This document shows, in pieces, positions 7,599 to 14,149 of a stretch of DNA of 18,446 bases. A program made the position numbers and the translations under genes. The stretch is taken from assembly GCA_027063075.1 (NCBI GenBank), contig JAMOSM010000014.1:1-18446 (forward strand), written 5' to 3'. Source of the DNA: Nautiliaceae bacterium (GTDB lineage: Bacteria; Campylobacterota; Campylobacteria; Campylobacterales; Nautiliaceae). Position 1 is the stretch's first letter; each line of letters opens with the position of its first letter. Below the pieces are notes generated by a model. It searched no databases and had not been told where the DNA came from. It saw only the letters and a program-made list of their open reading frames with translations.

Positions 7599-7994
7599 TA
7601 TTTCTTTTGCAACCCTGTCTAAAATTCCGTTAATAAAACTTTTTGCTTTGTCTTCTGAGAAGTTTTTAGCTATTTTTACAGCTTCATCTATTACTATTTG
7701 AAAAGGTGTGTCTGTATATTTTAGTTCATAGATTCCAAGTCTTAATATCTGTTTATCAACTTTGTCAAGTCTGTCAAAACTCCAGTCGATTAAATGCTCT
7801 TTTATTATTTCATCAATTTCGTTTTTATGTTCTAAAACACCATTTAAAAGTTTTTTTGCAAACTCCGCTTTAGAACCTTTTATTTTTCTTTCTTTAAGAA
7901 GTTCGTGAAACTGTTTTACAGCATCTTCGTTGCCCTGTTCTAATGCATAAAGTGTCTGAATTACAGCTTCTCTTGCGTGTGTAATTGTTGCCAT
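7581..7994 (-). CDS. nusB: transcription antitermination factor NusB
   Basis: NusB binds boxA RNA together with S10 (NusE) and keeps RNA polymerase elongating through rRNA operons. The 137-residue, all-helical product starts MATITHAREAVIQTLYALEQG, the family's typical first helix. It contains the signature WSFDRLDKVDKQILRLGIYEL (about 72-92), then the conserved PFQIVIDEAVKIAKNFSEDKAKSFINGILD (97-126). The start codon overlaps the stop of the 64-residue gene upstream (TAATG), with GGAGG just before it, so translation is probably coupled. The pairing with ribH is common across bacteria. Identification is secure. Confidence 0.96.
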   Translation of the reverse strand: MATITHAREAVIQTLYALEQGNEDAVKQFHELLKERKIKGSKAEFAKKLLNGVLEHKNEIDEIIKEHLIDWSFDRLDKVDKQILRLGIYELKYTDTPFQIVIDEAVKIAKNFSEDKAKSFINGILDRVAKEIREENK

Positions 7995-8188
7995 TATTTC
8001 CTCCAGATTTTTATTGTAAATAAAATACTAACTAAAAAAAACTCAGGTATTAAAAAATAAGTGAGTTTTGTAAGTGTTTCAGGAGAGAAAAAGTATTTAA
8101 AAAAACTTAAAAAAGCTCCTGTTAGCACTAAAATAAAAGCAGATATCAAAATGGCTAAATCAAGCCTGTTTTTGATATCAAATTGCAC
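7994..8188 (-). CDS. 64-residue membrane protein in the ribH-nusB operon
   Basis: The product has a short charged N terminus (MQFDIKNRLD), then a hydrophobic segment at about 11-31, a Phe-rich loop FFKYFFSPETLTK, and a second hydrophobic segment at about 42-60 ending KIWRK. By the positive-inside rule both ends probably face the cytoplasm. The start is GTG at 8188, which overlaps the ribH stop (TAGTG); AAGGA lies 7 bases upstream. It also overlaps nusB by one base. These double overlaps, plus coupling in both directions, argue for a real gene. I do not recognise a family. A role in riboflavin or transcription cannot be inferred beyond co-expression. Confidence 0.75.
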   Translation of the reverse strand: MQFDIKNRLDLAILISAFILVLTGAFLSFFKYFFSPETLTKLTYFLIPEFFLVSILFTIKIWRK

Positions 8189-8652
8189 TAAAATTCCTTA
8201 TAAAGATTTATCATTTCAATAAGTCCCGTCATAGCCTCAAAACCTTTATTTCCTACTTTTGTTCCGGCTCTTTCGATTGCCTGCTCAATTGTATCGGTTG
8301 TTAAAAGCCCAAAAGTTACAGGAGTGTCAAAATTTAAAGTTGTGTTAGCTATTCCTTTTGTAGCTTCTGCCGCTACATAATCAAAATGTGGAGTTGCACC
8401 TCTTATTACTGCACCAAGGCATACAATTCCGTCGTAAAAATCTTTTTTTAATGCCCTTTTTAATACAAAAGGAATTTCAAAAGCGCCCGGTACTAAAATA
8501 AGGTCTAAGTTTTCGTCTTTCCCCCCGTTTCTTAAAAACGCATCTCTTGCACCTTCTATTAACCTGTCGGTAATTAGATGGTTAAATCTGCTAGCAATAA
8601 TTGCTACTCTTTCACTTCCTTCAAGTTGTAAATTTCCTTCATATCTGTTCAT
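8188..8652 (-). CDS. ribH: 6,7-dimethyl-8-ribityllumazine synthase
   Basis: RibH condenses 5-amino-6-ribitylamino-uracil with 3,4-dihydroxy-2-butanone 4-phosphate, the penultimate step of riboflavin synthesis. Usually it assembles into 60-mer or pentameric shells. The 154-residue product shows Phe23 in SRFNHLITD, which stacks on the substrate, VPGAFEIP (54-61), and [17 protein letters not shown] with catalytic His89. The phosphate-side motif [12 protein letters not shown] carries Arg128. ATG at 8652 has AAGGAG upstream. Two exact DnaA boxes lie in the gap just before it (separate entry). The 3' end overlaps the 64-residue gene. It is the second gene of the kdsA operon. Confidence 0.97.
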   Translation of the reverse strand: MNRYEGNLQLEGSERVAIIASRFNHLITDRLIEGARDAFLRNGGKDENLDLILVPGAFEIPFVLKRALKKDFYDGIVCLGAVIRGATPHFDYVAAEATKGIANTTLNFDTPVTFGLLTTDTIEQAIERAGTKVGNKGFEAMTGLIEMINLYKEF

Positions 8653-8669
8653 AAATTCTCCTTTTAAAA

Positions 8670-8690
8670 TTATTCACACACTTATTCACA
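8670..8690. promoter_or_regulatory. pair of exact DnaA boxes between kdsA and ribH
   Basis: TTATTCACA occurs exactly at 8670-8678 and 8682-8690, the same orientation, 12 bases start to start. It fills most of the 38-base kdsA-ribH gap, next to the ribH Shine-Dalgarno. This is the same 9-mer as the origin boxes, 2.2 kb to the right of the oriC1-like cluster. DnaA binding is inferred. Confidence 0.5.
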
Positions 8691-9482
8691 TTAATTTGTA
8701 CATTTTTTTATGCATTCAATATCTTTTAAAATATTATCAAGCGTTTCAGGTGTTATCATATTTGCACCATCACTTAACGCTTCATCCGGATTATAATGGG
8801 TTTCAAAGAAAAATCCATCAACTCCAACAGCAGCAGCCGCACGGCTAAGAGGTGCTACAAACTCTCTTTTTCCAGAGCTTTTTCCTCCAGCTCCACCCGG
8901 CATCTGAACACTATGGGTTGCGTCAAAAATTGTAGGAGCGAATTTTCTCATAATAACCAAGCTTCTCATATCCACAACCAAATTTCCATATCCAAAAGTT
9001 GTGCCTCTTTCAGTTAGCCATACTCCGTGTTTTTTTGAGTTTTCATAACTTACTTCATCACATCCTCTGGTTTTTAATACTTTTAGGACCGAATATCTCA
9101 TATCCTCAGGGTTCATAAACTGACCCTTTTTGATATTTACTATTTTGTCTGTTTTTGCAGCTTCTACCAATAAATCTGTCTGGCGGCAAAGAAACGCAGG
9201 TATTTGCAATACATCAACAACCTCAGCCGCTTTTTTCACCTGCCATGTTTCATGAACATCTGTTAAAAGTTTGTATCCAAATTTTTGTTTGACTTCGTTT
9301 AAAATATCCAGCCCTTTTTCAATCCCAGGACCTCTGTAGCTATCAAGTGAGGTTCTGTTTGCTTTATCAAAACTTGCTTTAAAATAAAAGTTATATTTTT
9401 CATTATATGGTTTTAAGTATTCAGCAATTTTAAAAATCTGCTCTTTGCTTTCAATTACACAAGGTCCCGCTATTAAAATCAT
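8691..9482 (-). CDS. kdsA: 2-dehydro-3-deoxyphosphooctonate aldolase (KDO-8-P synthase)
   Basis: KdsA joins arabinose-5-phosphate and phosphoenolpyruvate to give KDO-8-phosphate for lipopolysaccharide inner core, so the cell has a Gram-negative envelope. The 263-residue TIM barrel has AGPCVIES (5-12), [12 protein letters not shown] (35-46), GQFMNPEDM (120-128) and the signature [13 protein letters not shown] (188-200). Cys8, with His190, Glu227 (FFETHYNPD) and Asp238 (SDGANM), make up the metal-site set seen in the Aquifex-type metal-dependent class; the metal-free class has Asn at the Cys position. Start ATG 9482 with AAGG 7 bases upstream. It heads the kdsA-ribH-64aa-nusB operon. Confidence 0.96.
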   Translation of the reverse strand: MILIAGPCVIESKEQIFKIAEYLKPYNEKYNFYFKASFDKANRTSLDSYRGPGIEKGLDILNEVKQKFGYKLLTDVHETWQVKKAAEVVDVLQIPAFLCRQTDLLVEAAKTDKIVNIKKGQFMNPEDMRYSVLKVLKTRGCDEVSYENSKKHGVWLTERGTTFGYGNLVVDMRSLVIMRKFAPTIFDATHSVQMPGGAGGKSSGKREFVAPLSRAAAAVGVDGFFFETHYNPDEALSDGANMITPETLDNILKDIECIKKCTN

Positions 9483-9504
9483 TTATTTGCCTTTTTTTAA
9501 AGAG

Positions 9505-9510
9505 ATTATA
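9505..9510 (-). promoter_or_regulatory. -10 element of the kdsA operon
   Basis: On the minus strand TATAAT, preceded by TGA, is 23 bases from the kdsA ATG. Transcription would start about 16 bases upstream of the ATG. No -35 is evident. Confidence 0.5.
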
Positions 9511-9664
9511 TCATACTTAAAAAAAATTTAGAAAATGTCGATACTCTAAGCAAAATTTTGCTTTTAAGGATATATTTGATGGAGAAGATGAAAAATTATC
9601 TTTATAAATCCTTATATAAGGATTTGCCTATTATTATAATTTTTATCAAAATTCAAGCAAGAAT
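9511..9664. other. palindrome-rich kdsA-upstream region
   Basis: Two perfect palindromes lie here: a 16-base one at 9548-9563 (AAGCAAAATTTTGCTT) and a 20-base one at 9606-9625 (AAATCCTTAT and its mirror). A plus-strand TATAAT is at 9635-9640, with the 20-base palindrome covering its -35 zone, so it may be an operator. No ORF is convincing. The region may be native upstream DNA of dapF, separated from it by the element (inference). It belongs to a 305-base gene-free stretch (9483-9787). Confidence 0.4.
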
Positions 9665-9665
9665 A

Positions 9666-9697
9666 CTCCATCTAAATCACAAAGTGATTAGGTGGAG
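9666..9697 (+). repeat. left-end hairpin of the element
   Basis: CTCCATCTAAATCAC pairs with GTGATTAGGTGGAG around an AAA loop: a 14-bp stem with one G-T pair and a single unpaired A at 9674. A subterminal hairpin with one bulged base is what Y1 transposases of the IS200/IS605 group recognise. Alternatively it is a leader hairpin for transcripts from 9635-9640. Confidence 0.5.
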
Positions 9698-9722
9698 ATG
9701 AATTAGCAAATTATAAGTAAGC

Positions 9723-9750
9723 TTTACAAATTTTGCAATTCAGATATAAT
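9723..9750 (+). promoter_or_regulatory. promoter for tnpB
   Basis: TTTACA at 9723-9728 and TATAAT at 9745-9750 are 16 bases apart. Transcription would start about 30 bases before the GTG start at 9788. This is the clearest two-box promoter in the window. Confidence 0.55.
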
Positions 9751-9787
9751 TTTTTTGTTACTTATAACAAACAAAAGGCGGTATATA

Positions 9788-11077
9788 GTGCTTTTAACTA
9801 CAAACAACAGAGTTAAAACCCAAAATAAAGCAAAACTTGCAATTTTAAATGAACTCACAAGAAACTCGAAAGACTTATACAATAAAGCACTATATACCAT
9901 TAGACAACACTTCTTTTCAACAAAAGAGTATCTACCCTACATTGAAGTCTATAAACTCTTAAAATCAAGCGAAGAGTATAAAAGACTTCCAAGCAATGCA
10001 AGTCAGCAGACTTTAAAACAGGTCGATAATGCTTTTAAGAGCTTTTTCAAACTTTTAAAAGTTAAAAGTCAAGGACAAAAAGTCCATATTCCAAGATATT
10101 TGGATAAAGACGGGCATTACAAAGTAATTTATACAAAAATTCATTTAAAAACAATGGATAACGGATATATCAGACTTGCATTGCCAAAATATATCAAAGA
10201 AAAATACAAAGTTAATTATCTCTACTTTAAGATACCAAAACATATCCAGAACAAAGAGATAAAAGAAGTGCATATCTTGCCATATAAACCACATTACAAA
10301 ATATCGTTTGTATATAGCGACGGAGATAAAAATCTCAATAACTATATAACAGATGATATTATGGCAATAGACTTTGGAATAGACAACCTTGCGACCATTG
10401 TAACAAGATACGATAAACCTATACTGCTTGATGGCAAGTCCTTGAAATCCAAGAACAGATATTTCAATAAAAAAATATCTGTTTTGCTATCAAGTATAAC
10501 AAAGGGTAAAAATCCAAAAGAGTGGCAAAAAAAGAACTTTAAAAGATTAAACATCTGGTATCAAAGAAGAGAAAACTATATCAAAGACTATCTACATAAA
10601 ACAGCTACAAAAATAATCAACATCGCAATAGAAAAAGGAATTAAAACTATTGTAATAGGTTATAACAAACTATGGAAAAATAGATGTAATATCGGAAAAA
10701 AAAACAACGAAAAATTCCTCTCAATTCCTCATTCGAAATTACTTCAATACATCAAATACAAAGCTATTCAACATAAAATAGAGATAATCGAAATGGAGGA
10801 AAGCTATACTTCAAAATGTGATGCCCTTGCATTAGAGCCAATTCAAAAACACAAAAAATATCTTGGAAAAAGAGTTAAAAGAGGACTATTCCAATCAGGT
10901 ATAGGGAAATTAATCAATGCGGATGTAAACGGGGCGTTGAATATATTAAGAAAAAGCGTAGCCTGCGATTCTCTAATTAAAGAGATAGCAGGTAGAGGGC
11001 TTGTGTTCCAGCCTGTAAGGGTGCATATACACCCTTACAAACCTTCCTATAAAGGAAGCTCTCTCTATAATTCGTAA
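9788..11077 (+). CDS. tnpB: TnpB, RNA-guided nuclease of IS605/IS1341 type
   Basis: TnpB proteins are small RNA-guided DNA nucleases (ancestors of Cas12) that use RNA from their own 3' end. I choose GTG at 9788 over the longer TTG frame because AAAGG lies 9 bases upstream and the family-like N terminus (LYNKALYTIRQHFF, LPSNASQQTLKQV) starts there, giving 429 residues. The RuvC nuclease is split: Asp195 in MAIDFGIDNLATIV and Asp379 in LINADVNGALNIL. At the usual RuvC-II position, TIVIGYNKLWK, the glutamate is replaced (Gly291). An EE pair (337-338) before SYTSKC is the likely substitute. The usual CxxC...CxxC zinc finger is missing; only Cys344 remains. The C terminus RGLVFQPVR is shared with relatives. 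I judge this an unusual but functional-looking variant. Confidence 0.85.
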   Translation: MLLTTNNRVKTQNKAKLAILNELTRNSKDLYNKALYTIRQHFFSTKEYLPYIEVYKLLKSSEEYKRLPSNASQQTLKQVDNAFKSFFKLLKVKSQGQKVHIPRYLDKDGHYKVIYTKIHLKTMDNGYIRLALPKYIKEKYKVNYLYFKIPKHIQNKEIKEVHILPYKPHYKISFVYSDGDKNLNNYITDDIMAIDFGIDNLATIVTRYDKPILLDGKSLKSKNRYFNKKISVLLSSITKGKNPKEWQKKNFKRLNIWYQRRENYIKDYLHKTATKIINIAIEKGIKTIVIGYNKLWKNRCNIGKKNNEKFLSIPHSKLLQYIKYKAIQHKIEIIEMEESYTSKCDALALEPIQKHKKYLGKRVKRGLFQSGIGKLINADVNGALNILRKSVACDSLIKEIAGRGLVFQPVRVHIHPYKPSYKGSSLYNS

Positions 11078-11100
11078 GCATTTAGGGGGGAGAGGTTCAC
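11014..11100 (+). ncRNA. omega/guide-RNA scaffold candidate at the 3' end of tnpB
   Basis: Two stems lie at the end of the tnpB frame and just beyond. TGTAAGGGTG (11014-11023) pairs with CACCCTTACA (11030-11039), a perfect 10-bp stem around CATATA. CTTCCT (11043-11048) pairs with AGGAAG (11053-11058) around ATAA. A G-run and GAGGTTCAC (11085-11100) close the element. In known TnpB systems the guide RNA covers the 3' coding end plus right end, and the following bases are the guide. Here that would begin at 11101. Its presence is inferred from structure and position; no transcript evidence. Confidence 0.5.
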
Positions 11101-11155
11101 TATTCTCCTCCTATTCAAAAAGATGATTTTGAAAAAAAATTTTTAAAGGATAAAA

Positions 11156-11902
11156 ATGGTAGTGAGTAAATACAGCGCAAGCGGAAATGATTTTGTAATT
11201 TTTCATACGTTTAGAAAAAAAGATAGAAGTGATTTGGCAAAAAAACTTTGTGATAGACAAAATGGAGTAGGGGCTGATGGACTTATTGTAATTTTGCCCC
11301 ATAGTGAATATGATTTTGAGTGGCAGTTTTACAATGCTGATGGAAGTGTTGCTAAGATGTGCGGAAACGGTAGCAGGGCAGCCGCTCATTATGCCTATAT
11401 CAATGATTTAGCTGATAAAAAGATGAAATTTTTAACAGGTGCTGGTGTTATTAAAGCTGAGGTTGAGGGAGATATTGTTGAATCTCAGCTAACTCCATAT
11501 AAGCTTATAGGAGAATATGAGGATTTTGGAAAAAAATTTAAGATATATGATACAGGGGTTCCTCATATTGTTCTTTTAGAAGGAATTAAAAATTTCAATA
11601 AAGAACTTGCTGCAAAGCTTAGATATAAATATAATGCAAATGTAAACTGGGCCGAAGTTAAAGACAATAAGCTTTATGTTAGGACATATGAAAGAGGTGT
11701 TGAAGATGAAACACTTGCGTGTGGGACAGGAATGTGTGCTTCTTTTTTAGTAGCAAGGGATAAAGGACTTTTAGGAGATAGTGTAAAAGTGTATCCTAAA
11801 AGTAAAGAAGAGCTTGAAATTTCTTTAAAAGATGGTAGTCTTTACTTTAAAGGAAAAGTTAAAAAAGTTTTTGAAGCTTATTTAGATATGTTACAAAATT
11901 AG
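11156..11902 (+). CDS. dapF: diaminopimelate epimerase
   Basis: DapF interconverts LL- and meso-diaminopimelate using two cysteines, supplying lysine and peptidoglycan. The 248-residue product has SASGNDFVIF (7-16) with Asn11, FYNADGSVAKMCGNGSRAAAHY with the base Cys69, and ERGVEDETLACGTGMCAS with Cys189. The family is usually about 275 residues; loops are trimmed here. ATG at 11156 has AAAGGA 5 bases upstream. There is no clear promoter between the element's right end and the gene, so expression may come from tnpB read-through (inference). Identification is secure. Confidence 0.96.
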   Translation: MVVSKYSASGNDFVIFHTFRKKDRSDLAKKLCDRQNGVGADGLIVILPHSEYDFEWQFYNADGSVAKMCGNGSRAAAHYAYINDLADKKMKFLTGAGVIKAEVEGDIVESQLTPYKLIGEYEDFGKKFKIYDTGVPHIVLLEGIKNFNKELAAKLRYKYNANVNWAEVKDNKLYVRTYERGVEDETLACGTGMCASFLVARDKGLLGDSVKVYPKSKEELEISLKDGSLYFKGKVKKVFEAYLDMLQN

Positions 11903-11921
11903 ACTCGAGCAATATGTAGTG

Positions 11922-11942
11922 TTACAATTTGTAATTTTTTTT
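11922..11942 (+). terminator. dapF terminator candidate
   Basis: TTACA (11922-11926) and TGTAA (11930-11934) form a 5-bp stem with a 3-base loop, followed by eight T at 11935-11942. The stem is AT-rich and thus weak, but the T-run is good. Its position right after dapF fits. Confidence 0.4.
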
Positions 11943-11980
11943 AAAAAAAGATATATTTAGTCTTTTTTATTTTCTCTCTT

Positions 11981-12008
11981 TATGTTAAACTGCAATAAAA
12001 AAAGGAGG
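11981..12008 (+). promoter_or_regulatory. tpx promoter and ribosome site region
   Basis: A weak -10-like TATGTT at 11981-11986 follows a T-rich stretch, as in Campylobacterota promoters without a -35. AAAGGAGG at 12001-12008 is a strong ribosome site 4 bases before the tpx ATG, consistent with high expression. Confidence 0.35.
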
Positions 12009-12012
12009 CACT

Positions 12013-12531
12013 ATGCCAGTAATAACTAAATTAAAAGGGAACGATGTAGCACTTTACGGAAACCAGGTAAATGTTGGTGATGAAGCTCCGGTTGTAACTT
12101 TACCAAATACTGCCCTTGAAGAAGTAAAAATCGGAGGGGCTCAGGGTGTAGCTCAGCTTATTATTGCAGTTCCAAGCCTTGATACTCCTGTTTGTGCAAC
12201 TGAGACAAGAAAATTCAATGAAGAGGCTGCAAAAGTACAAAACGCTGTAGTTTGTGTGGTATCAATGGATTTACCGTTTGCATCAAAAAGATTTTGTTCA
12301 ACAGAAGGTGTTGAAAATCTTCAGGTATTAAGTGATTACAGAGAAAAATGTTTTTCAACTTCTTATGGGACTTTAATTGCAGAAGGACCGCTTAGAGGTC
12401 TTAGCGCAAGAGCGATTTTTGTAGTTGGAAAAGATGGAAAAATCTCTTATAAAGAGCTTGTTCCTGAAATTACAGAAGAACCAAACTATGAAGCGGCTTT
12501 AAACGCACTTAAAGAAGCGGCTTCTAAATAA
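12013..12531 (+). CDS. tpx: thiol peroxidase (Tpx, atypical 2-Cys peroxiredoxin)
   Basis: Tpx reduces hydrogen peroxide and alkyl hydroperoxides, using thioredoxin. The 172-residue thioredoxin-fold product has the peroxidatic Cys61 in PSLDTPVCATETRKFNEEA and the resolving Cys95 in KRFCSTEG; both numbers match E. coli Tpx. LRGLSARAIFVVGKDGKI forms the dimer-interface/active-site Arg region. The strong ribosome site and frequent preferred codons suggest an abundant protein. It is followed by a MarR regulator in the same direction with its own promoter. MarR could respond to the same stress, but this is only proximity. Confidence 0.97.
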   Translation: MPVITKLKGNDVALYGNQVNVGDEAPVVTLPNTALEEVKIGGAQGVAQLIIAVPSLDTPVCATETRKFNEEAAKVQNAVVCVVSMDLPFASKRFCSTEGVENLQVLSDYREKCFSTSYGTLIAEGPLRGLSARAIFVVGKDGKISYKELVPEITEEPNYEAALNALKEAASK

Positions 12532-12553
12532 TTCTTCTTTTCTTCTTTTTTAG

Positions 12554-12559
12554 TATAAT
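12554..12559 (+). promoter_or_regulatory. -10 element of the MarR gene
   Basis: A perfect TATAAT lies 30 bases before the ATG at 12589, after a T/C-rich stretch (12532-12551). AAGGA at 12579-12583 is the ribosome site. Confidence 0.5.
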
Positions 12560-12588
12560 ACCTTTAAAATTTGTTGTTAAGGAATAAA

Positions 12589-13005
12589 ATGTATTTAAGT
12601 GTTAATGAATCTTTAGGTTTTGCTCTAACCACTACTCTTAATACTTTAAGAAAAAAATTTAATTCTGAGCTTAAAAGTTTAGATATTACATCTGAGCAAT
12701 ATGCGGTAATGAAACTTGTATTAGAGTTTGCTTCTCTTATGCCAAGTAAAATTGCGGATATGTTAAGCAGGGATAGGGCAAATATTACAAGAATTGTAAA
12801 TTCTTTGGAAAAAAAAGGTTTTATAAAAAAAGAGAAACTAAACGAAAAATCTTATGTAATAACTTTAACAGATAAAGGAAAAAAAGCTTTAGAAAAAGCT
12901 GAAAAAATTGTAATAGATTTTAACAAAAGAATAAAAAATATAATTTCCGAGGATGATTATAACTGTTTGATAGAGAAACTCTTTTTAATAAGAGATAATT
13001 TTTAA
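12589..13005 (+). CDS. MarR-family transcriptional regulator
   Basis: MarR proteins are dimeric winged-helix repressors that respond to oxidants or small aromatic ligands. With the ATG at 12589 the protein has 138 residues; the longer TTG start six codons upstream overlaps the ribosome site AAGGA and is rejected. It has an N-terminal helical dimer region (ESLGFALTTTLNTLRKKF), then TSEQYAVMKLVLEF, the recognition helix SRDRANITRIVNSLEKKGFIKKEK, and the wing YVITLTDKGKKALEKAEK. No cysteine is in the usual OhrR sensing position (the N-terminal helix has none), and its ligand is unknown. It is next to tpx and 9 bases before the SurA-like gene. Confidence 0.88.
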   Translation: MYLSVNESLGFALTTTLNTLRKKFNSELKSLDITSEQYAVMKLVLEFASLMPSKIADMLSRDRANITRIVNSLEKKGFIKKEKLNEKSYVITLTDKGKKALEKAEKIVIDFNKRIKNIISEDDYNCLIEKLFLIRDNF

Positions 13006-13014
13006 AGGTTTTAA

Positions 13015-13830
13015 ATGAAAAATATATTGTTTTTAGTTTTAGTTTTTTCTTTTGTTAAAGCTGAAATAGTAGATAGGGTTGTGGCAAGTGTAAATAATGA
13101 GCCTATAACTTCTTATGATATTTCACAGGTTGTTAAAAATAAGAATCTCTCTGCCGAGGATGCTTTGAATTATTTAATAGACAAAAAAATTTTAGATGAA
13201 CAGATAAAAAAATTTGGGATAAGTGTAGATGAGTTTGATATTGAAAATGCAATGGAAAAAATAGCTAAACAAAACGGAATGAGTCTTTTTGAGTTTAAAA
13301 CTTTTTTGCAGGAAAAAGGAAAACTTGAGGAGTTTAAAAATCAGTTGAGAGATTCCCTTTTAAAAGATAAACTTTTTAAGGCAATTGTAAGTTCAAAATT
13401 AAGGGTTTCTCCTGAAGAGATAAAAAGTTATTATGAAAATCATAAAGAGGAGTTTTCTACCTTTAAAACAGTTCAGGTGATTGCATATTATTCAAACAAC
13501 CCTCAAACGCTCGAAAAAATAAAAAAATCTCCTTTAATTTCTCAAAACGGCGTAAGCTCAAAAACAGAGGTGTTTGAATACAGCGAACTTCCCCTTAATT
13601 TGATGTATCTTTTTAAAAATACAAAAGTTGGGGAATTTACTCCTATTATGAATAACGGAACAAATTATATAATGTATTATGTTGCAAGAAAAGACGGGAA
13701 AGTTTATTTACCTCCTGAAAAAGTGAAAAATATTATTGCAAGTAAAATTATTGCTCAAAAAAGAGAGGAGATATTAAAAAGCTATTTTGCGAAGGTTAAA
13801 AACCAGGCAAATATTAAAGTTTACAACTGA
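13015..13830 (+). CDS. periplasmic SurA-like peptidyl-prolyl isomerase/chaperone
   Basis: The 271-residue product starts with a Sec signal (MKNILFLVLVFSFVKA, likely cut after Ala16). EIVDRVVASVNNEPITSYDI follows, the classical SurA N-terminal opening. The helical chaperone part runs to about 135 (LNYLIDKKILDEQIKKFGI, ESKLRVSPEEIKSYYENHKEEF-like region). The parvulin-like domain (about 145-235) is short and lacks an obvious full PPIase signature, as in SurA-like proteins of Campylobacter (Cj1289 type). It probably chaperones outer-membrane proteins rather than isomerising proline. It overlaps by 17 bases, tail to tail, with the DUF3343 gene. AAAGG 5 bases before the ATG supports the start. Confidence 0.8.
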   Translation: MKNILFLVLVFSFVKAEIVDRVVASVNNEPITSYDISQVVKNKNLSAEDALNYLIDKKILDEQIKKFGISVDEFDIENAMEKIAKQNGMSLFEFKTFLQEKGKLEEFKNQLRDSLLKDKLFKAIVSSKLRVSPEEIKSYYENHKEEFSTFKTVQVIAYYSNNPQTLEKIKKSPLISQNGVSSKTEVFEYSELPLNLMYLFKNTKVGEFTPIMNNGTNYIMYYVARKDGKVYLPPEKVKNIIASKIIAQKREEILKSYFAKVKNQANIKVYN

Positions 13831-14149
13831 TATTTTTTATTTCTCCCTCTATTTTTTTAAAGCCATCTTCATAAATCCAAATTTCAAACTCTATATTTTC
13901 TTTTTTTAGAATTTGTTTTATTTTTTCTTTTTCCTTTGTTAAGATTGCAACACCGCACTCTTTAAATATTTCATTTGGAACGGGAATTGATTTTATGTTC
14001 TCTTTTTTTAACACTTTTTCTGCTTTAAGTCCTGTTGGAATGTCTGCAAAATTGAAATAATAATATTCTTTTAAATTATCTGTAAATTTATAAAAAATCT
14101 CTTTTAAATGAAGCCTTATGCCTGCTGGAAGATATTTAAGCTCTGCCAT
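13814..14149 (-). CDS. DUF3343 family protein (Se/S carrier-like)
   Basis: The 111-residue soluble product matches the DUF3343 pattern (PF11823 as I recall): YYFNFADIPTGLKAEKVLKKENIKSIPVPNEIFKECGVAILTK. In that family the pattern is a Phe strand, then AxxxEkxLKxxgI, IPVPrxixSsCGxA, and a single conserved Cys, here Cys65 of ECGVAI. The Cys is proposed to carry sulfur or selenium. An extra N-terminal 28 residues ([18 protein letters not shown]...) precede it. The ATG overlaps the rlmN stop (TAATG), so it is translationally coupled to that radical-SAM methyltransferase. The tail overlaps the SurA-like gene. Function not established. Confidence 0.65.
   Translation of the reverse strand: MAELKYLPAGIRLHLKEIFYKFTDNLKEYYYFNFADIPTGLKAEKVLKKENIKSIPVPNEIFKECGVAILTKEKEKIKQILKKENIEFEIWIYEDGFKKIEGEIKNISCKL

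Larger units (their letters stand above)
9650..11100 (+). mobile_element. TnpB-only IS605/IS1341-type element
   Basis: The element consists of a left-end hairpin (9666-9697), tnpB (9788-11077) and a hairpin-rich right end reaching about 11100. No tnpA (Y1 HUH transposase) is present, so movement would need a helper in trans. Exact ends are uncertain: IS605-type elements make no target duplication and have no terminal inverted repeats, so I set the left end a few bases before the hairpin. The right end is set at GAGGTTCAC. The element lies between kdsA and dapF, oriented toward dapF. It has intact coding sequence, so it is recent or under selection. Confidence 0.7.

Noticed and set aside
8796..9017. 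Open frame opposite kdsA, and similar frames opposite gyrB, dnaA, hisF and rlmN
   Set aside because: They are antisense shadows without ribosome sites and with composition unlike proteins.
9755..9787. Longer TnpB start at TTG 9755
   Set aside because: The added residues are not family-like and they overlap the ribosome site that serves GTG 9788.
11114..11133. TTCAAAA/TTTTGAA hairpin before dapF as terminator or riboswitch
   Set aside because: It is all AT-rich, has a 6-base loop and lies between the element and dapF without other conserved parts.
12513..12525. AGAAG/CTTCT hairpin at the tpx end as a terminator
   Set aside because: The 5-bp stem is inside the coding end and no T-run follows directly.
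12571..12588. Longer MarR start at TTG 12571
   Set aside because: The six codons span the ribosome site AAGGA used by ATG 12589.
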